From Zygaena filipendulae (taxonomy: Eukaryota > Arthropoda > Insecta > Lepidoptera > Zygaenidae): a DNA stretch of 64,000 bases. The notes beneath the pieces are model-generated. The model worked only from the letters and a program-made list of their open reading frames with translations, searched no databases and had not been told where the DNA came from. Shown here in pieces: positions 48,970 through 59,240 of this stretch. The stretch is taken from positions 4,742,001 through 4,806,000 of the forward strand of contig OU015666.1 of the NCBI GenBank assembly GCA_907165275.2. Direction: 5' to 3'. How positions within the stretch are numbered: the stretch's first letter is position 1; every line of letters begins with the position of its first letter. The translations under genes and the position numbers were made by a program.

Positions 48970-49155
48970 GTTTATCTGTTCCCCGTGGTTTCACCCACAT
49001 TAATTCCGGAGTTTACATGGAAATACTACGATACAAAGTACCCTATATTCTGTACTCCTGAGAAAATTTATGCAAAAAGTTTATGATGATTGGTTAAGTA
49101 GTTAAGGTGTGAAAATGTAACAAACAAACTTACTTCCACCATTATTAGGAATATG
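48970..49155 (-). mobile_element. Helitron-like element, eroded
   Basis: CTGTTCCCCGTGGTTTCACC, TACTCCTGAGAAAATTTATG, GTAGTTAAGGTGTGAAAATG. The CTAG is missing and the 5' end is approximate. Confidence 0.5.
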
Positions 49156-49344
49156 GATAGGTACGTAAAATTTGTTAATTCATATGCCCTTCATACATTT
49201 GCTTAAACTCGTTAACTCATTTAAATATATGATATGTAGAGCTACACTTAGCTTCAAGCTTTATTAATATACAAAACAGTAAATATATTCACAAAAGTAA
49301 AAGAGCTAGATTTCATACCAAGATATGCGTACACATCAGAGTAA

Positions 49345-49375
49345 GGGCATATATTGAAAAGTACTATATATGCCC
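49345..49375. other. Perfect 10-bp hairpin
   Basis: GGGCATATAT, an 11-base loop, ATATATGCCC. No repeat family around it was recognised. Confidence 0.5.
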
Positions 49376-50058
49376 ATAAGATACAAAAAATATATAGGTA
49401 AAAATGTATGAGAATAAATATATTATTATGTTAATGTATTACGTAATATAATTTGCCTAATTTAAAATTTGTTTATTGAATCAACAAAAAAATGAAACTA
49501 AAATAAAAAAAAATCTCAAATAAATTGGATGTGTAACGAGATGAAACATTACCTAAATCTAAAAATACCTATAGGGCAACTTGTCAACACTATTATTTAT
49601 TTTATGGTAACGGTAAGGTACTGCAATTCAGAACGTTTTCAATTATTCTTAAGTGTGCTTATAAAAGCGTAGTAATATACCAGCGAAGGGTGTTCACTGC
49701 TACCACTTTACCACCTCTAATGGACCATATGCACTTTATTGTCGAAAATTGCATTTGCCAGATGAAAATTCGCAGAAAACCATTTTGTCTTTACGACGCG
49801 ACTGTACCTTTTCGTGACGTATGAAAAAATATGCTCCCCCAGTGCAACGCTGCACTTTTGCGCATGTGAAAATTTGCTTCTGGATGAGATTGCACTTTGT
49901 ATCTCATTTACAGAGGCTGCAACAGTAGTACACGTTTGTGACACAACTGTTATAAATGTGCAAAGGAAAATAGTCACAATGGTTAGTTCTTAGAAAATGT
50001 ACATCTTTATCAAACTGTAGAATATACTACCGTCTATACATTGATATATATAAAAAAA

Positions 50059-50288
50059 CTAGCTGTCCCCCGCGATTTCATCCGCGGTAATTTCGGAGTT
50101 CCCGCGGAGGTTGCGGGAAAAAATTACTCTATGTCCTTCAGTTCCCGAGGGAATTCCGGGATAAAAACTATCCTATCTTTTAAGTTGGACCATATTATAA
50201 ACGGTTGCAAAATTTTATCAAAATCCGTTCAGTAGTTTCGGAGTCCATCGCGGACAAACAACGTGACACGTGATTTATATATATTAGA
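50059..50288 (-). mobile_element. Helitron-like element
   Basis: Between A and T. CTAG at 50059, GA at 50288. The 5' part (ACAACGTGACACGTGATTTA on +) matches 45171-45454. Two GTTCCCG(A/C)GG blocks. Confidence 0.7.
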
Positions 50289-50552
50289 TTAAGATAATAG
50301 TGGAGTGGTTAAAGGATAATTGGTATCTATTTCGATTAATAGTTTTTCTTTTAACTGCAAACGGGCAAACGGGCAAGTGGTACACTGATGGTAAGTGATT
50401 ACCGCCGCCCATAGAAATAGAAATAGAATAAAAATAGAATAGTTTGAAAACGCATCACACCAAACCGCATAATGGACGAAAAAAATAAAGTCTTTGACAA
50501 CAAAAACGTTCTCTGTTTTTTCACTACAGATAAACCATGAACTGTGAAAATT

Positions 50553-50720
50553 TAGACATAGACATAGACATAGACATAGACATAACTTTATTTGGCATCA
50601 CAAAATTTCTTAAAAATAATACATGCATCAAATTTAAAATGAATTTAATTTTTGGTCACGATATATTAACGAGTTTCTGAGAGAATACAGAAATTGAACA
50701 CAAAATTCTGCAGTCTCTTG
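50553..50720 (-). repeat. LINE 3' tail with ATAGAC repeat
   Basis: Five TAGACA units on + precede TAACTTTATTTGGCA; on - this is AATAAAGTTA followed by a GTCTAT tail. Confidence 0.45.
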
Positions 50721-51122
50721 GCAAGATTTCCTGGCAATATCTTAATATGACTAGAAATTTTTAATAATATCATACAATTTATTTGTGTTTGGCGCACAAA
50801 CTAAATCAAAAAGGAAAATGCTTTTGGCAAGACTTACAACATTCAAGTAAAAAAAACTTACACCACTCTCTATCTAAACTTGTAAAATGCAACAAATACG
50901 TGATCGGAATAATATGAGGTAAAATTCAATGAACTGTAAAATTCTATTTACGTGACAACAATATTAACACAAACGTATTACTTTAAAAAATTGGGCCTCC
51001 TTGGGAGGACGTACTCGAAACAGATATACGTAGAAGACTTCCTTAAGAAGGCGTATATCACAATCAGTTAGCATCTACCACCTAATTTATACCTTAACCA
51101 TATTTACCACTAAAACATTTAA

Positions 51123-51256
51123 GTATGTATGTATGTATGTCTATCTATCGAACTGCCTGTTCCCTTACTTGAACATTGGGTACTTGTTATTATAACAAAC
51201 TACAAACAATATGCGGGTTTCAATACCTACCACGCGAATGTCACGGGCATAGCTAG
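51123..51256 (+). repeat. Degenerate Helitron-like copy
   Basis: GTATGTATGTATGTATGTCT near the start and CATAGCTAG at the end. The hairpin is unrecognisable. Confidence 0.35.
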
Positions 51257-51369
51257 TTAATAAATTGTAATAATTTTGATTTGTTGCGTTTGCAGAACCT
51301 TACCAACTCAGAATAATCTATATCTAAGTAGAAATCATCAAATCAATGCGATAGTCTCGCAAAGATCAA

Positions 51370-51475
51370 AATTGTTTTCGTAGTTTTCTGGATAAAATTT
51401 TTTTTAAAGACAATCGGCAGTTTCTGCGGTATCCCGAAATTCACGCGGGTAAACCGCTGATAATATAAAAAATCT
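51370..51475 (+). repeat. Degenerate Helitron-like 3' fragment
   Basis: TTTCTGCGGTATCCCGAAAT and CACGCGGGTAAACCGC remain. Confidence 0.35.
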
Positions 51476-51784
51476 AGTTTGAATTAAAAATATATAACAC
51501 AAAAATATAATTTAAAATGGACAAAATTAATATGTGGTAAGCTGCTAAGGCAATAAATTATTATAATTACCATGATGTGGGTAATGAATCAAATCGAATT
51601 AATCAACAGGATTGAAGTCAAAAAAATATGAATAAAATATTTTTTGTGTTTAAAGTCAATAATAATCTCCGGTAATTATATTTTTTTTTTATGTCAACCT
51701 TTGATAGGTATATCGAGGCTATAAATTTTTGAAAAATGTTCTTTTGTGTGTTGCATGATATTTTTAGTTCCGTGTAGTTAAAGC

Positions 51785-51965
51785 TAGGGACGGCTGGAGG
51801 CTCGTTTAATTATCCGCATTCCAGCTGGACAAATTGTTCGTCGGCTCCGGGCTGCCGGATATTAATTTCGATACATTGTCCCCGTCTTCACTGCGGAGCG
51901 ATTATATCCAGCCGGGCCTTAGTGATGACCCAAACAAAGACGAATCGAAAAATTCCGGGAATATA
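51785..51965. other. Candidate conserved noncoding block
   Basis: Contains CTCGTTTAATTATCCGCATT (homeodomain-type core TTTAATTA) and balanced composition over about 180 bases, unlike both flanks. The 66-codon frame from 51834 starts within it and is unsupported. Confidence 0.27.
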
Positions 51966-52741
51966 AAAAGTAAATATTCATTCGCTCACTCTTTTGTTTT
52001 TACTCATCCATGCTTGCTTTTTGGTGAACAATAATAATATAAAACATATTAAAATAATATAAACTTTAGTTTGTGAGGACGTTTAGAAGTTTGGATGTTC
52101 GTTTGTCAAGCAGTTGAAGGGACTTGAAATAATTATGTTCTGGATTAAGCTTTTATCCAGGAATTAAGAGTACCTACTTAATGACTAGTAGTAAACTCTA
52201 CACATCACAGAATTTGATGGGCTGAAATTTATTTTAACTGACATTAATATAATATAAGCATTAGTGTACATACCTTAAATATTTGAATTTCATATCGTAA
52301 TTAATTACTAATCTTTAGTTAGTTATCGGCCGATCAAATGTCTCAGAAAACATTCATGTGCATGAAAAAAAATTGGCTTGGAAAACATTCGCGTTGAATA
52401 GTAGGCTACTGCGGTACCGCTGAGACGTGTTTTAGATAAAGATTATTTATACAGTATCTTATTTTACAAATCCAATTTCCGCGCGAATACACGGGCCGGT
52501 TGTAAATAACACGGACAAAAGCGTTCGCTGTAGTTGCGCACCTACCGTTCGATGTATTATGCAGGCCACGCTCCGTTGCGCCAAGCAATGAGCTCTGTAA
52601 ATACACCAAGCACAGCTGAAACACACTCCCCCTTCTTGTTTCCTAACGATTTGCCGCCAGTTAACGATTTTCAAAATACTATCGTACATGAATTTGGAAA
52701 ATTTGTATTGCAAACGCTTCAGTCACATACGAATTGGACGA

Positions 52742-52763
52742 GTCTTAAATATTTCTTTAAGAC
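52742..52763. other. Perfect 8-bp hairpin
   Basis: GTCTTAAA-TATTTC-TTTAAGAC. Confidence 0.45.
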
Positions 52764-54309
52764 TGCCCCACTGGATGTAGGCTATTAGGAAACTTTTGTT
52801 TTCGATTACAATCGGAAACATTGTGATTTTGATTTTGCGATTATAATATGCACGTTTTGACACCTAAAATTTCTAGCAATCAGCTTACAACAAAATACTA
52901 ATACTAATTAATTCGAAAACAGTTGTACTTCTGATTGCAATCGGAAAATGATAGCAACAAATTTATTATTGCAGTAGGTTCACATGATATTGTGACAAGA
53001 ATTAAGACGTCGTATAAACCAAAATACGAGTATAATCTTCTGTTCACATTGTTCACTGTATAAGAACCGTTAGCTTTATCGGTCGTTATCGGCAACGCGT
53101 TTTCTATGTCATTAATTCCAAAAAATTACATTTGATATCTCAACTACGTATACCTACGACTGGGGATCTCCCCTAAGGGCATAAAAACATAGAGCTGCAA
53201 AAAATATTCCATCGAGACAAAAAATGTGCGATGAGTCCGTAGTAAAAGCGACGGCGCATCGTACCACTAGTGGTTGTATAAAAACGGCAAAATTCATCCA
53301 TGCACTCCTTATCATGACAGTGAAAAGGCACTTTTTCATTTTTCTCTTTGTTCCTGCTTCTTAGATTTTTTTTGTTTTTGCGAGGCAGTGTCTCTAAGGG
53401 TCCCCGACGCGGTGGAAAAGTCACGTGATTTACAGACGACAAAAATGTTATTTTCGTAACGAAACGTGTGTGAACGATACTTGTGGGTTTGCGTGACATA
53501 TTTTCCTAGTGTCGAGGATGACAAATGTGTAGATAAATCACAAAGAAAACGGGCTTTTCTTTCAAGGTTTTATTACGTATTCTTTTGGTCTCATTTGTTT
53601 CTGTTTTGGCACAAGTCGTAAGTAGGTGCAATGTTTTAGTATAGTATTGTTTTATTCGAGCTTACAAAAGAGCCTGGGAATGCCTACTCACGGTAACGTC
53701 TACAATATTGTCGCAACCTGTAAGAATAATACTTGTCATATTAACCTAGATTTGTTACAAAATTTTATTATTAAAGAGGGCAGAAATTTCGAATAGGTTA
53801 CAATATACAATAACTGATTTTTAAGTCCTCATATTTACAAGTTCTTAACACTTATATTTCACTGGAATTCCCCGTAACAAGATAGCTATAAAATTTATAG
53901 TTATATATAATGAATAAATCGTTTCAAGCTGGGGTTTCCTATGAATGCAAATTTCCGCCGGCGTCAAATCTAAATGTTTGCACATTGCGCTGGTGCCAAC
54001 AATAATACGAATATTATTAAATCAGACAATCTGATATTGGAATTTCGAAAACGTTACACCAAAAATCTTACTTATCTAATAACTAACTAAATTCAATGTC
54101 GTTTGTACTCTTCGGCTGCCTTTTATTAAAACCTAGTAATTCCTTTTCATAGTTTGGAGAATAGATTTAACTTAAACTTTTTATTAAATAAAAATTTAAG
54201 AGAAATTTTGTTTTCTATTACAAGCATATTTTTGTTATTGAACCTCCTTAATTTTTTAAACTGGTTAAAATTAAAAGAAGAAGAAATTTTTTATTTGTCA
54301 ACTCATGAA

Positions 54310-54384
54310 ATGATTTATATTAGAAAGATTAATTATAGAAGAAAAAGTGAAGTGAAGAAAAATATTTATAAAAACATCGGCTAA
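54310..54384 (+). promoter_or_regulatory. Upstream ORF in the probable leader of the 54401 gene
   Basis: An ATG at 54310 opens a 24-codon frame that stops at 54384, 16 bases before the main ATG and in a different frame. The surrounding 54150-54384 stretch is open from a non-ATG codon and rich in K, N, I and L codons, which looks like AT-rich leader rather than protein. If transcribed, it could lower translation of the main frame. No transcript start is visible, so this is tentative. Confidence 0.3.
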
Positions 54385-54400
54385 ACCATAGGTAGCAGTT

Positions 54401-55435
54401 ATGTACAGGAATGCTTTTCAAGGAAAATTTGTCACTGTATTTTATAGCTGCGGATCGAATCCTTTGGGAATATGGGAAACTCACACTAAAGATGGTTACA
54501 TTTCCCGATTCATAGATCCAGAATTAAAGTCTATGGTATTAGAAATAGGAGGAACTAATATAAGTACAACTTACATGGTTTGTCCAAAAGGCAAGACTGT
54601 TCTTGGTATAACAATGCCTTTCTTAATCATGATAGTTAAAAATATGAAGAAATATTTTTCGTTTGAAGTAACAATCCTTGATGAAACCGGGACAAGGCGA
54701 AGGTTTCGCGTTTCGAATTTCCAAAGTAGCACTAGCATTCAGCCTCTAAGTACTGCTATGCCTATTGGACTTTCTGAGGGGTGGAACCAAATACTTTTTA
54801 ACTTAAGTGAATTCACTCAACGTGCTTATAAAAAGAGTTTCGTCGAAGTACAAAAAATTAAAATTAATGCTAATATACGATTAAGACGAATATACTTTTC
54901 AGCTAGTTTAATTCCAGAAGATGAGTTGCCACCCGAATACAAATTATATTTTCCTGTTGGCACAAAACGTCCTAAAGTGAAAAAACCTGATGATTTAGGG
55001 AAAGAAAATGTAGCTCCTCAACAAAGTCTCGCAATAGAGCCTCCAGTCGAAACAGAAATCCCAATCGAAGAGAAAAAAGAAATAGAAACGATAAAATCCC
55101 CATCCAAAGCATCAATTCACTCTGTTAACAAAGTACCATCTGATATAAAACCAAGTTCTAAGACAGAAGTAGTTGAAGAGTCTAAAGTTGAGGAAGTTGA
55201 GAAGGTACCAGAGACTGAGGCAGTTGTTGAATCTACAGGTGGTGAAGAGCTAATTCCAAGTGAAGTCGCAGACGATGAGAAAACTCCGGAAGTGATTCCT
55301 GAAGGTGAAACTGTTTTGGAAACAGTTGGAGGAGCGACGGAAGCAGAAGGAACAGCACAACTTCAAGGCGAGGATGAAATACCGGTTGAATCAACTGAAC
55401 CACCGCCAGAAGTAGATGACCAACCTGACCAATAA
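54401..55435 (+). CDS. CFAP20/Bug22-like protein with long acidic C-terminal tail (diverged paralogue)
   Basis: Uninterrupted ATG-to-TAA frame of 344 residues. Residues 1 to about 187 form a CFAP20 (DUF667) domain: [11 protein letters not shown] near residue 17, PFLIMIVKNMKKYFSFE in the middle, RRRFRVSNFQS, GWNQI-FNL, and LRRIYFS...DELPPEYKLYFP at the end. CFAP20 proteins are doublet-microtubule components of cilia and sperm flagella; in Drosophila, Bug22 is needed for sperm individualisation. Canonical CFAP20 is about 190-200 residues, so residues from about 190 on are an extra tail rich in E, V, P and K. My hand alignment to the gene at 57524 gives about 109 of 186 core positions identical. 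This copy is the more diverged, for example AYKKSFVEVQK where the other has [11 protein letters not shown]. No intron is visible. An AATAAA overlaps the stop codon (55431-55436), with others near 55816 and 55854. The domain call is firm; a role in sperm is inference. Confidence 0.88.
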   Translation: MYRNAFQGKFVTVFYSCGSNPLGIWETHTKDGYISRFIDPELKSMVLEIGGTNISTTYMVCPKGKTVLGITMPFLIMIVKNMKKYFSFEVTILDETGTRRRFRVSNFQSSTSIQPLSTAMPIGLSEGWNQILFNLSEFTQRAYKKSFVEVQKIKINANIRLRRIYFSASLIPEDELPPEYKLYFPVGTKRPKVKKPDDLGKENVAPQQSLAIEPPVETEIPIEEKKEIETIKSPSKASIHSVNKVPSDIKPSSKTEVVEESKVEEVEKVPETEAVVESTGGEELIPSEVADDEKTPEVIPEGETVLETVGGATEAEGTAQLQGEDEIPVESTEPPPEVDDQPDQ

Positions 55436-55924
55436 ATAGATGTATTGTGTTGAGCGTAAGCTCTTCATTCTCTCGTTTGTTGTTCTTCGGATGTTAGGAT
55501 ATATTTTATCAGATTGACGTATTAAAAGTAGTTTAAAGTTGTGTGTTGTACTTGTTGTCATGCATAGAATATAATTATTTTTTGAGTAAATAGCAGATGC
55601 ATTTATATTTTACCTTACGAATAATAATTTTTATACATTTACTACTACTAACCTAACGACCTAACGTTAATTGGTCTCAAACTAAACAGAGTTAATATTA
55701 TGGGTGCCAAATAATGAATACCTATAAATAATAATACCCTTAAAGAGGCATACACGGGTGCAACTACGCCACTTGCTGTAAAGAAATCATACCTATCTTC
55801 AAAAATATAACTTCAAAATAAAATCAATATGTGGAATATGTGAATATGTGGAATAGAATAAATACTTTTGATGACAGTTTTGCAGTATTTAAATTTAAAC
55901 TTTAAGTATGAACGTCAAATATTT

Positions 55925-56894
55925 TTAACACTAGTGCGGACGTAGAGTCTCTCAGGCAACACACATACAATTTTTTTATAGAAATTGATTCCAAACCGCG
56001 GCAAAACCCTATCTATATCGAAATATAGGTCTTTTAAGAGAAAAAAAATAAGTATTCGTAATCAATTTTCGTTATAATATTTATACAAAACATGAAAAAT
56101 CAACTATCATGGCACTTTTTCAGACTTGCCATTTTGAAAGATTTTAAAGTTACTAAATCTAACACTAGAACAAAAAAACTTTTTTAACTACTAATTTAAT
56201 ATACGAACGTAAAAAAAAAACCCTAAAGGCTCCTTCTGGCAACACTTCAGAAGAATAAACAGTTATTGTTCTGAGGGCAACACATATACTATAAAAAAAA
56301 TTGACAGCAGTCATATTATATGTAAATTAATGGCAGTTAGCGCACATTGCAGGCTCACAGGCTTAATGCACTCCACACAAACATAGGTGATCATTCTGTG
56401 CTTTTTGGCGGGACATATTCTACATGCTCTTCTGGTTCCTTGACTGACTGGTGGTGTCTGGACATCTTCAATAACCATATCATTACCCAAAATTACCCAA
56501 AATTCGAGCTATAGTTGAATTCAGCTATTCTTCTTCGAAAAATAGATCATCTGGTCGTATTTATTTTTCTCTGAGACTATTTTGAACTAGAGCAACTCGA
56601 TATATTACTTTCTGCCAATTTTCGTTACAAAAATCTAAAACAAATACAAAAACTCAAATTTTTTATAACACAACTGTGGACGTGTAGCCTGACAGGCTCC
56701 AGCTAATTTTTCGATGATTATTACTCACGTGCCATGCATCCAGTGACGAAACTTCCTCCCTCATTATTTATTTTACTACAAAAATTGAAGCTACTGAGTC
56801 GCTTGAGTGAAGGGAGCGAGGGGAAGTGTGTGAAACAAAGAATATGAGAACTGCGCGGAGCCTGTGAGACTCCACGTCCATAATTAAAGGTTAA
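55925..56894 (-). mobile_element. piggyBac-like DNA transposon, internally deleted
   Basis: Inverted ends share GGACGTnGAGTCTCnCAGGC: direct at 55938 and as its complement at 56862-56884. TTAA, the piggyBac target, lies at 55925-55928 on the left and at 56884-56887 and 56891-56894 on the right. A third, shorter copy of the end motif lies at 56680-56702. Between the ends on the - strand are remnants of a transposase (separate entry). Total length is about 970 bp against more than 2 kb for an autonomous element, so the middle is missing. It lies between the two CFAP20-like genes and is unlikely to be mobile on its own. Confidence 0.6.
56311..56508 (-). pseudogene. piggyBac-like transposase, C-terminal Cys-rich remnant
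   Basis: Read on the - strand from 56508 to a TGA at 56311-56313. The frame carries GTRRACRICPAKK, then about 8 residues later CVEC, then KPVSLQCA. That is the CxxCPxKK...CxxC...KPxCxxC pattern of the Cys-rich domain at the end of piggyBac-family transposases, with one expected Cys replaced by Ser. Just upstream (56528-56557, other frame) RPDDLFFEEE resembles the acidic N-terminus of these transposases. In-frame stops and the absence of the DDD catalytic core show it is dead. The family call rests on my recognition of the motif, not on a search. Confidence 0.55.
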
Positions 56895-56907
56895 TATCAA
56901 AATTTAT

Positions 56908-57124
56908 GTTTCACCCGCGGTTCAACCCGCGTGAATTTTGGTATTCCCGCAGAAACTATTTTTTTTTTATAAAAGTAGCCTAAGTTACTCCTTGTAACAT
57001 CAGCTATCTGCCAGTGAAAGTCCCATTAAAATCAGTCCAGCTGCTTCAGAGATTAGCTGGAACAAACAGACAGACAGAGAATTTTTTAAAAAACAAACAG
57101 ACACTTCAATTTTATGTGTATAGA
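56908..57124 (-). mobile_element. Helitron-like element, third subfamily
   Basis: CACCCGCGGTTCAACCCGCG hairpin region, CAGCTATCTGCCAGTGAAAG and CAGACAGACAG; 5' end TCTATACACATAAAATTG at 57124. CTAG absent. It lies in the 2.1 kb between the two CFAP20-like genes, just after the piggyBac remnant. Confidence 0.6.
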
Positions 57125-57451
57125 TTGCAATTTTTCGTTTGACTCCGGTAAGATAAAATAGCTTTCTGTTGATGGAAAATTGTGTGACATTACTTGCGAT
57201 TTACTTGTTTAACACCCAGACTGGGTAAAAACTAATATTCACCACATAAACGTTTACTCTAATGTAAGGGCAGGTCAACACCGCCATACCTAGCTTTGAA
57301 ATGAGGATTCGCTAGTAACAGTCACAAGCGGTAAATTCGAAACCAAATAGCACTGCTATAGCAATGAATTTTTACATAAAGTTTTTAACAAAATGTTACT
57401 GGCTGAATACACACACACCAACACACACTGAATTTGCACTGAATTTTCAAC

Positions 57452-57484
57452 ATGACGTTTGTCACGATTTATGTCTCACGCTAG
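57452..57484 (+). promoter_or_regulatory. Short upstream ORF before the 57524 gene
   Basis: ATG at 57452 followed by ten codons and TAG at 57482, ending 39 bases before the gene start. It counts only if transcription starts upstream of 57452, which the sequence does not settle. Confidence 0.2.
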
Positions 57485-57523
57485 CTTTGTAAATAATTTT
57501 TATTGTTAAAATATACTATCACT

Positions 57524-58468
57524 ATGTTCAAAAACACGTACCAAAGTGGTTTATTGTCAATATTTTATAGTTGCGGTTCTAACCCATTAGCTATATGGGA
57601 CACCGAAGTTCAAAATGGTCACATTAAAAGATTAACCGATAACGAAGTTAACTCAATAGTTCTTGAAATCGTGAGTACTAATGTTGCCACAACTTATATT
57701 ACATGCCCAAGAAGCAGTACGCAAGTCTTGGGAATAAGGTTACCTTTTCTGGTTATGATAGTAAAGAATCTGAAGAGATACTTTTCATTCGAAATAACGA
57801 TACTGGATGACAAGAATATGCGTAGACGATTTCGTATATCTAACTTTCAATCGACGACAAAAATCAAGCCATTTTGCACAACCATGCCGATTGGACTTTC
57901 CGGTGGTTGGAATCAAATACAGTTTAACCTAGCTGATTTTACCAGAAGAGCTTATGGCACACAGTTTATTGAAACACTACGTGTTCAAGTACACGCAAAC
58001 GCGCGATTGAGAAGGATTTACTTTAGTGATCGCCTTTATACAGAAGAAGAGTTGCCTCAAGATTACAAACTTTATTTGCCATTGGAAAGGAAGCAGAAAA
58101 AAGGTAAGGAGGCAAAGAAAGAAGAGGCAGCTGCCCCTGCTAAAACCGAACCAGTTCCTCCACCCCCGCCACCAGTCGAACAGACCGCTCCACCAACCCC
58201 AGAGCCACCACCAGCTGAAACTCCTAAAGCAGAGCCACCTCCAGTTAGCGAAACGCCAACGACTCCCGCCACAACTGAAGGTGATGAAAATCCGCCTGAG
58301 ACACCTCCAGCTCCAATAGATGAGGCCCCCGCAGAAGAGGCAACTGAAGCGACTCCAGCGGAGGCCCCTGAAGAAACTCCTGCTGAAGCTACTGAAGTAG
58401 CTGAAACCACAGATGTAGCAGAAGCGCCTCCCGCAGAAGACGCACCGGAGGAAGCTCTAGCAGAGTAA
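57524..58468 (+). CDS. CFAP20/Bug22-like protein with proline/glutamate-rich tail (closer to canonical CFAP20)
   Basis: 314 residues. I start at the ATG at 57524 (MFKNTYQSG), which matches the usual CFAP20 N-terminus; the in-frame upstream TTG at 57503 is not needed. The core (residues 1 to about 188) keeps the family hallmarks: [81 protein letters not shown] and YKLYLP. CFAP20 sits at the inner junction of axonemal doublet microtubules and affects ciliary and flagellar motility. After a basic [10 protein letters not shown] linker comes a tail of about 120 residues almost entirely P, E, A and T, including a run of six prolines; this is absent from ordinary CFAP20. The gene is intronless, in tandem with the paralogue at 54401, and separated from it by a piggyBac-like remnant. 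I see no AATAAA in the first 100 bases after the stop. It could be an expressed retrocopy of the intron-bearing parent gene. Confidence 0.9.
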   Translation: MFKNTYQSGLLSIFYSCGSNPLAIWDTEVQNGHIKRLTDNEVNSIVLEIVSTNVATTYITCPRSSTQVLGIRLPFLVMIVKNLKRYFSFEITILDDKNMRRRFRISNFQSTTKIKPFCTTMPIGLSGGWNQIQFNLADFTRRAYGTQFIETLRVQVHANARLRRIYFSDRLYTEEELPQDYKLYLPLERKQKKGKEAKKEEAAAPAKTEPVPPPPPPVEQTAPPTPEPPPAETPKAEPPPVSETPTTPATTEGDENPPETPPAPIDEAPAEEATEATPAEAPEETPAEATEVAETTDVAEAPPAEDAPEEALAE

Positions 58469-58764
58469 ACACCAGAATGATGCTTTTTGATACAAACTTA
58501 TTTATTTTATTAACGATTATAGCAATTAATTTTAATTATTAATTTTATAGTGTGATCGAATGGATAAAGAATATTATTTCTTATTTGAAACTGACATAAA
58601 TATATTTATAATATAATGTTATTTTTATAAGATAAATCGGATTTTAAATCATAAACGCTATACCAATATCGTTATTCTAGTTTCGGATATGAGTAAAGCG
58701 TATAGTGAAAAATTTATAATCGAGATACCATAAAAATAATGAAATGGCAGATATTTGCCAAACT

Positions 58765-58960
58765 GAAGTGGCCGCGTGCCCATTCAATATGCAAAAGCGG
58801 GTCATAAAATTGCATCGTCGTCGGTTGTTGCCGTCTCTTTGATAGTTTATGTTCTGGTCTATGGCGCGAAATTCCGCCCATTATTTAGGAGTTGTGCCCG
58901 TCAAACGGGCTGTACCAACACCGAGAGATTTATGGCCATCGGCTTACTGTACGGTTAACT
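58765..58960. other. Candidate regulatory block downstream of the CFAP20-like pair
   Basis: GC-richer than flanks. Holds ATGCAAAAG, GGTCATAAAATT and GATTTATGGCC, of POU/Hox-type appearance. The overlapping 60-codon frame begins with GTG, not ATG, and has no known domain. Confidence 0.27.
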
Positions 58961-59043
58961 TGCTTTAATGTTATATTACATGTATATTTACTAGTAAGTT
59001 TACACCTCTATATAGCCATACCATGAATTTATTTATTTATACA

Positions 59044-59240
59044 CTAGCTGTGCCCCGCGGTTTTACCCGCGTAAATTTCGGAATTCCCACAGAAACTCCA
59101 AAGTAACATAAATAACTAACTAATAACCTAATTTATTTCTTTAACCTTCCCTGAACTTCCGCAAATATTTCGAGATTAAAATTAGCCAAATCGGTCCAGC
59201 CATTCTCGGGTTTTAGCGAGACAAACGAACAGTAATTCAT
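59044..59240 (-). mobile_element. Helitron-like element, 5' side truncated
   Basis: CTAG at 59044 and CCGCGGTTTTACCCGCG; CAAATCGGTCCAGCCATTCT inside. Confidence 0.58.

Larger units (their letters stand above)
51476..54150. other. No gene seen upstream of the CFAP20-like pair
   Basis: Holds the 51785 block, the 52742 hairpin and a palindrome ACCACTAGTGGT at 53263-53274. Overlapping frames on both strands at 52400-52790 and 53150-53520 show no domain. Confidence 0.4.

Noticed and set aside
53150..53520. Overlapping frames of 60-108 codons on both strands
   Set aside because: No domain, no conserved start, mutually overlapping; coding not supported.
54154..54309. Open frame upstream of the 54401 gene
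   Set aside because: Starts with TTG, K/N/I/L-rich as expected from AT-rich leader, and out of frame with the gene.
58072..58410. 112-codon frame on the - strand rich in Gly, Ser, Ala and Val
   Set aside because: Exact antisense shadow of the proline/glutamate-rich tail of the 57524 gene.
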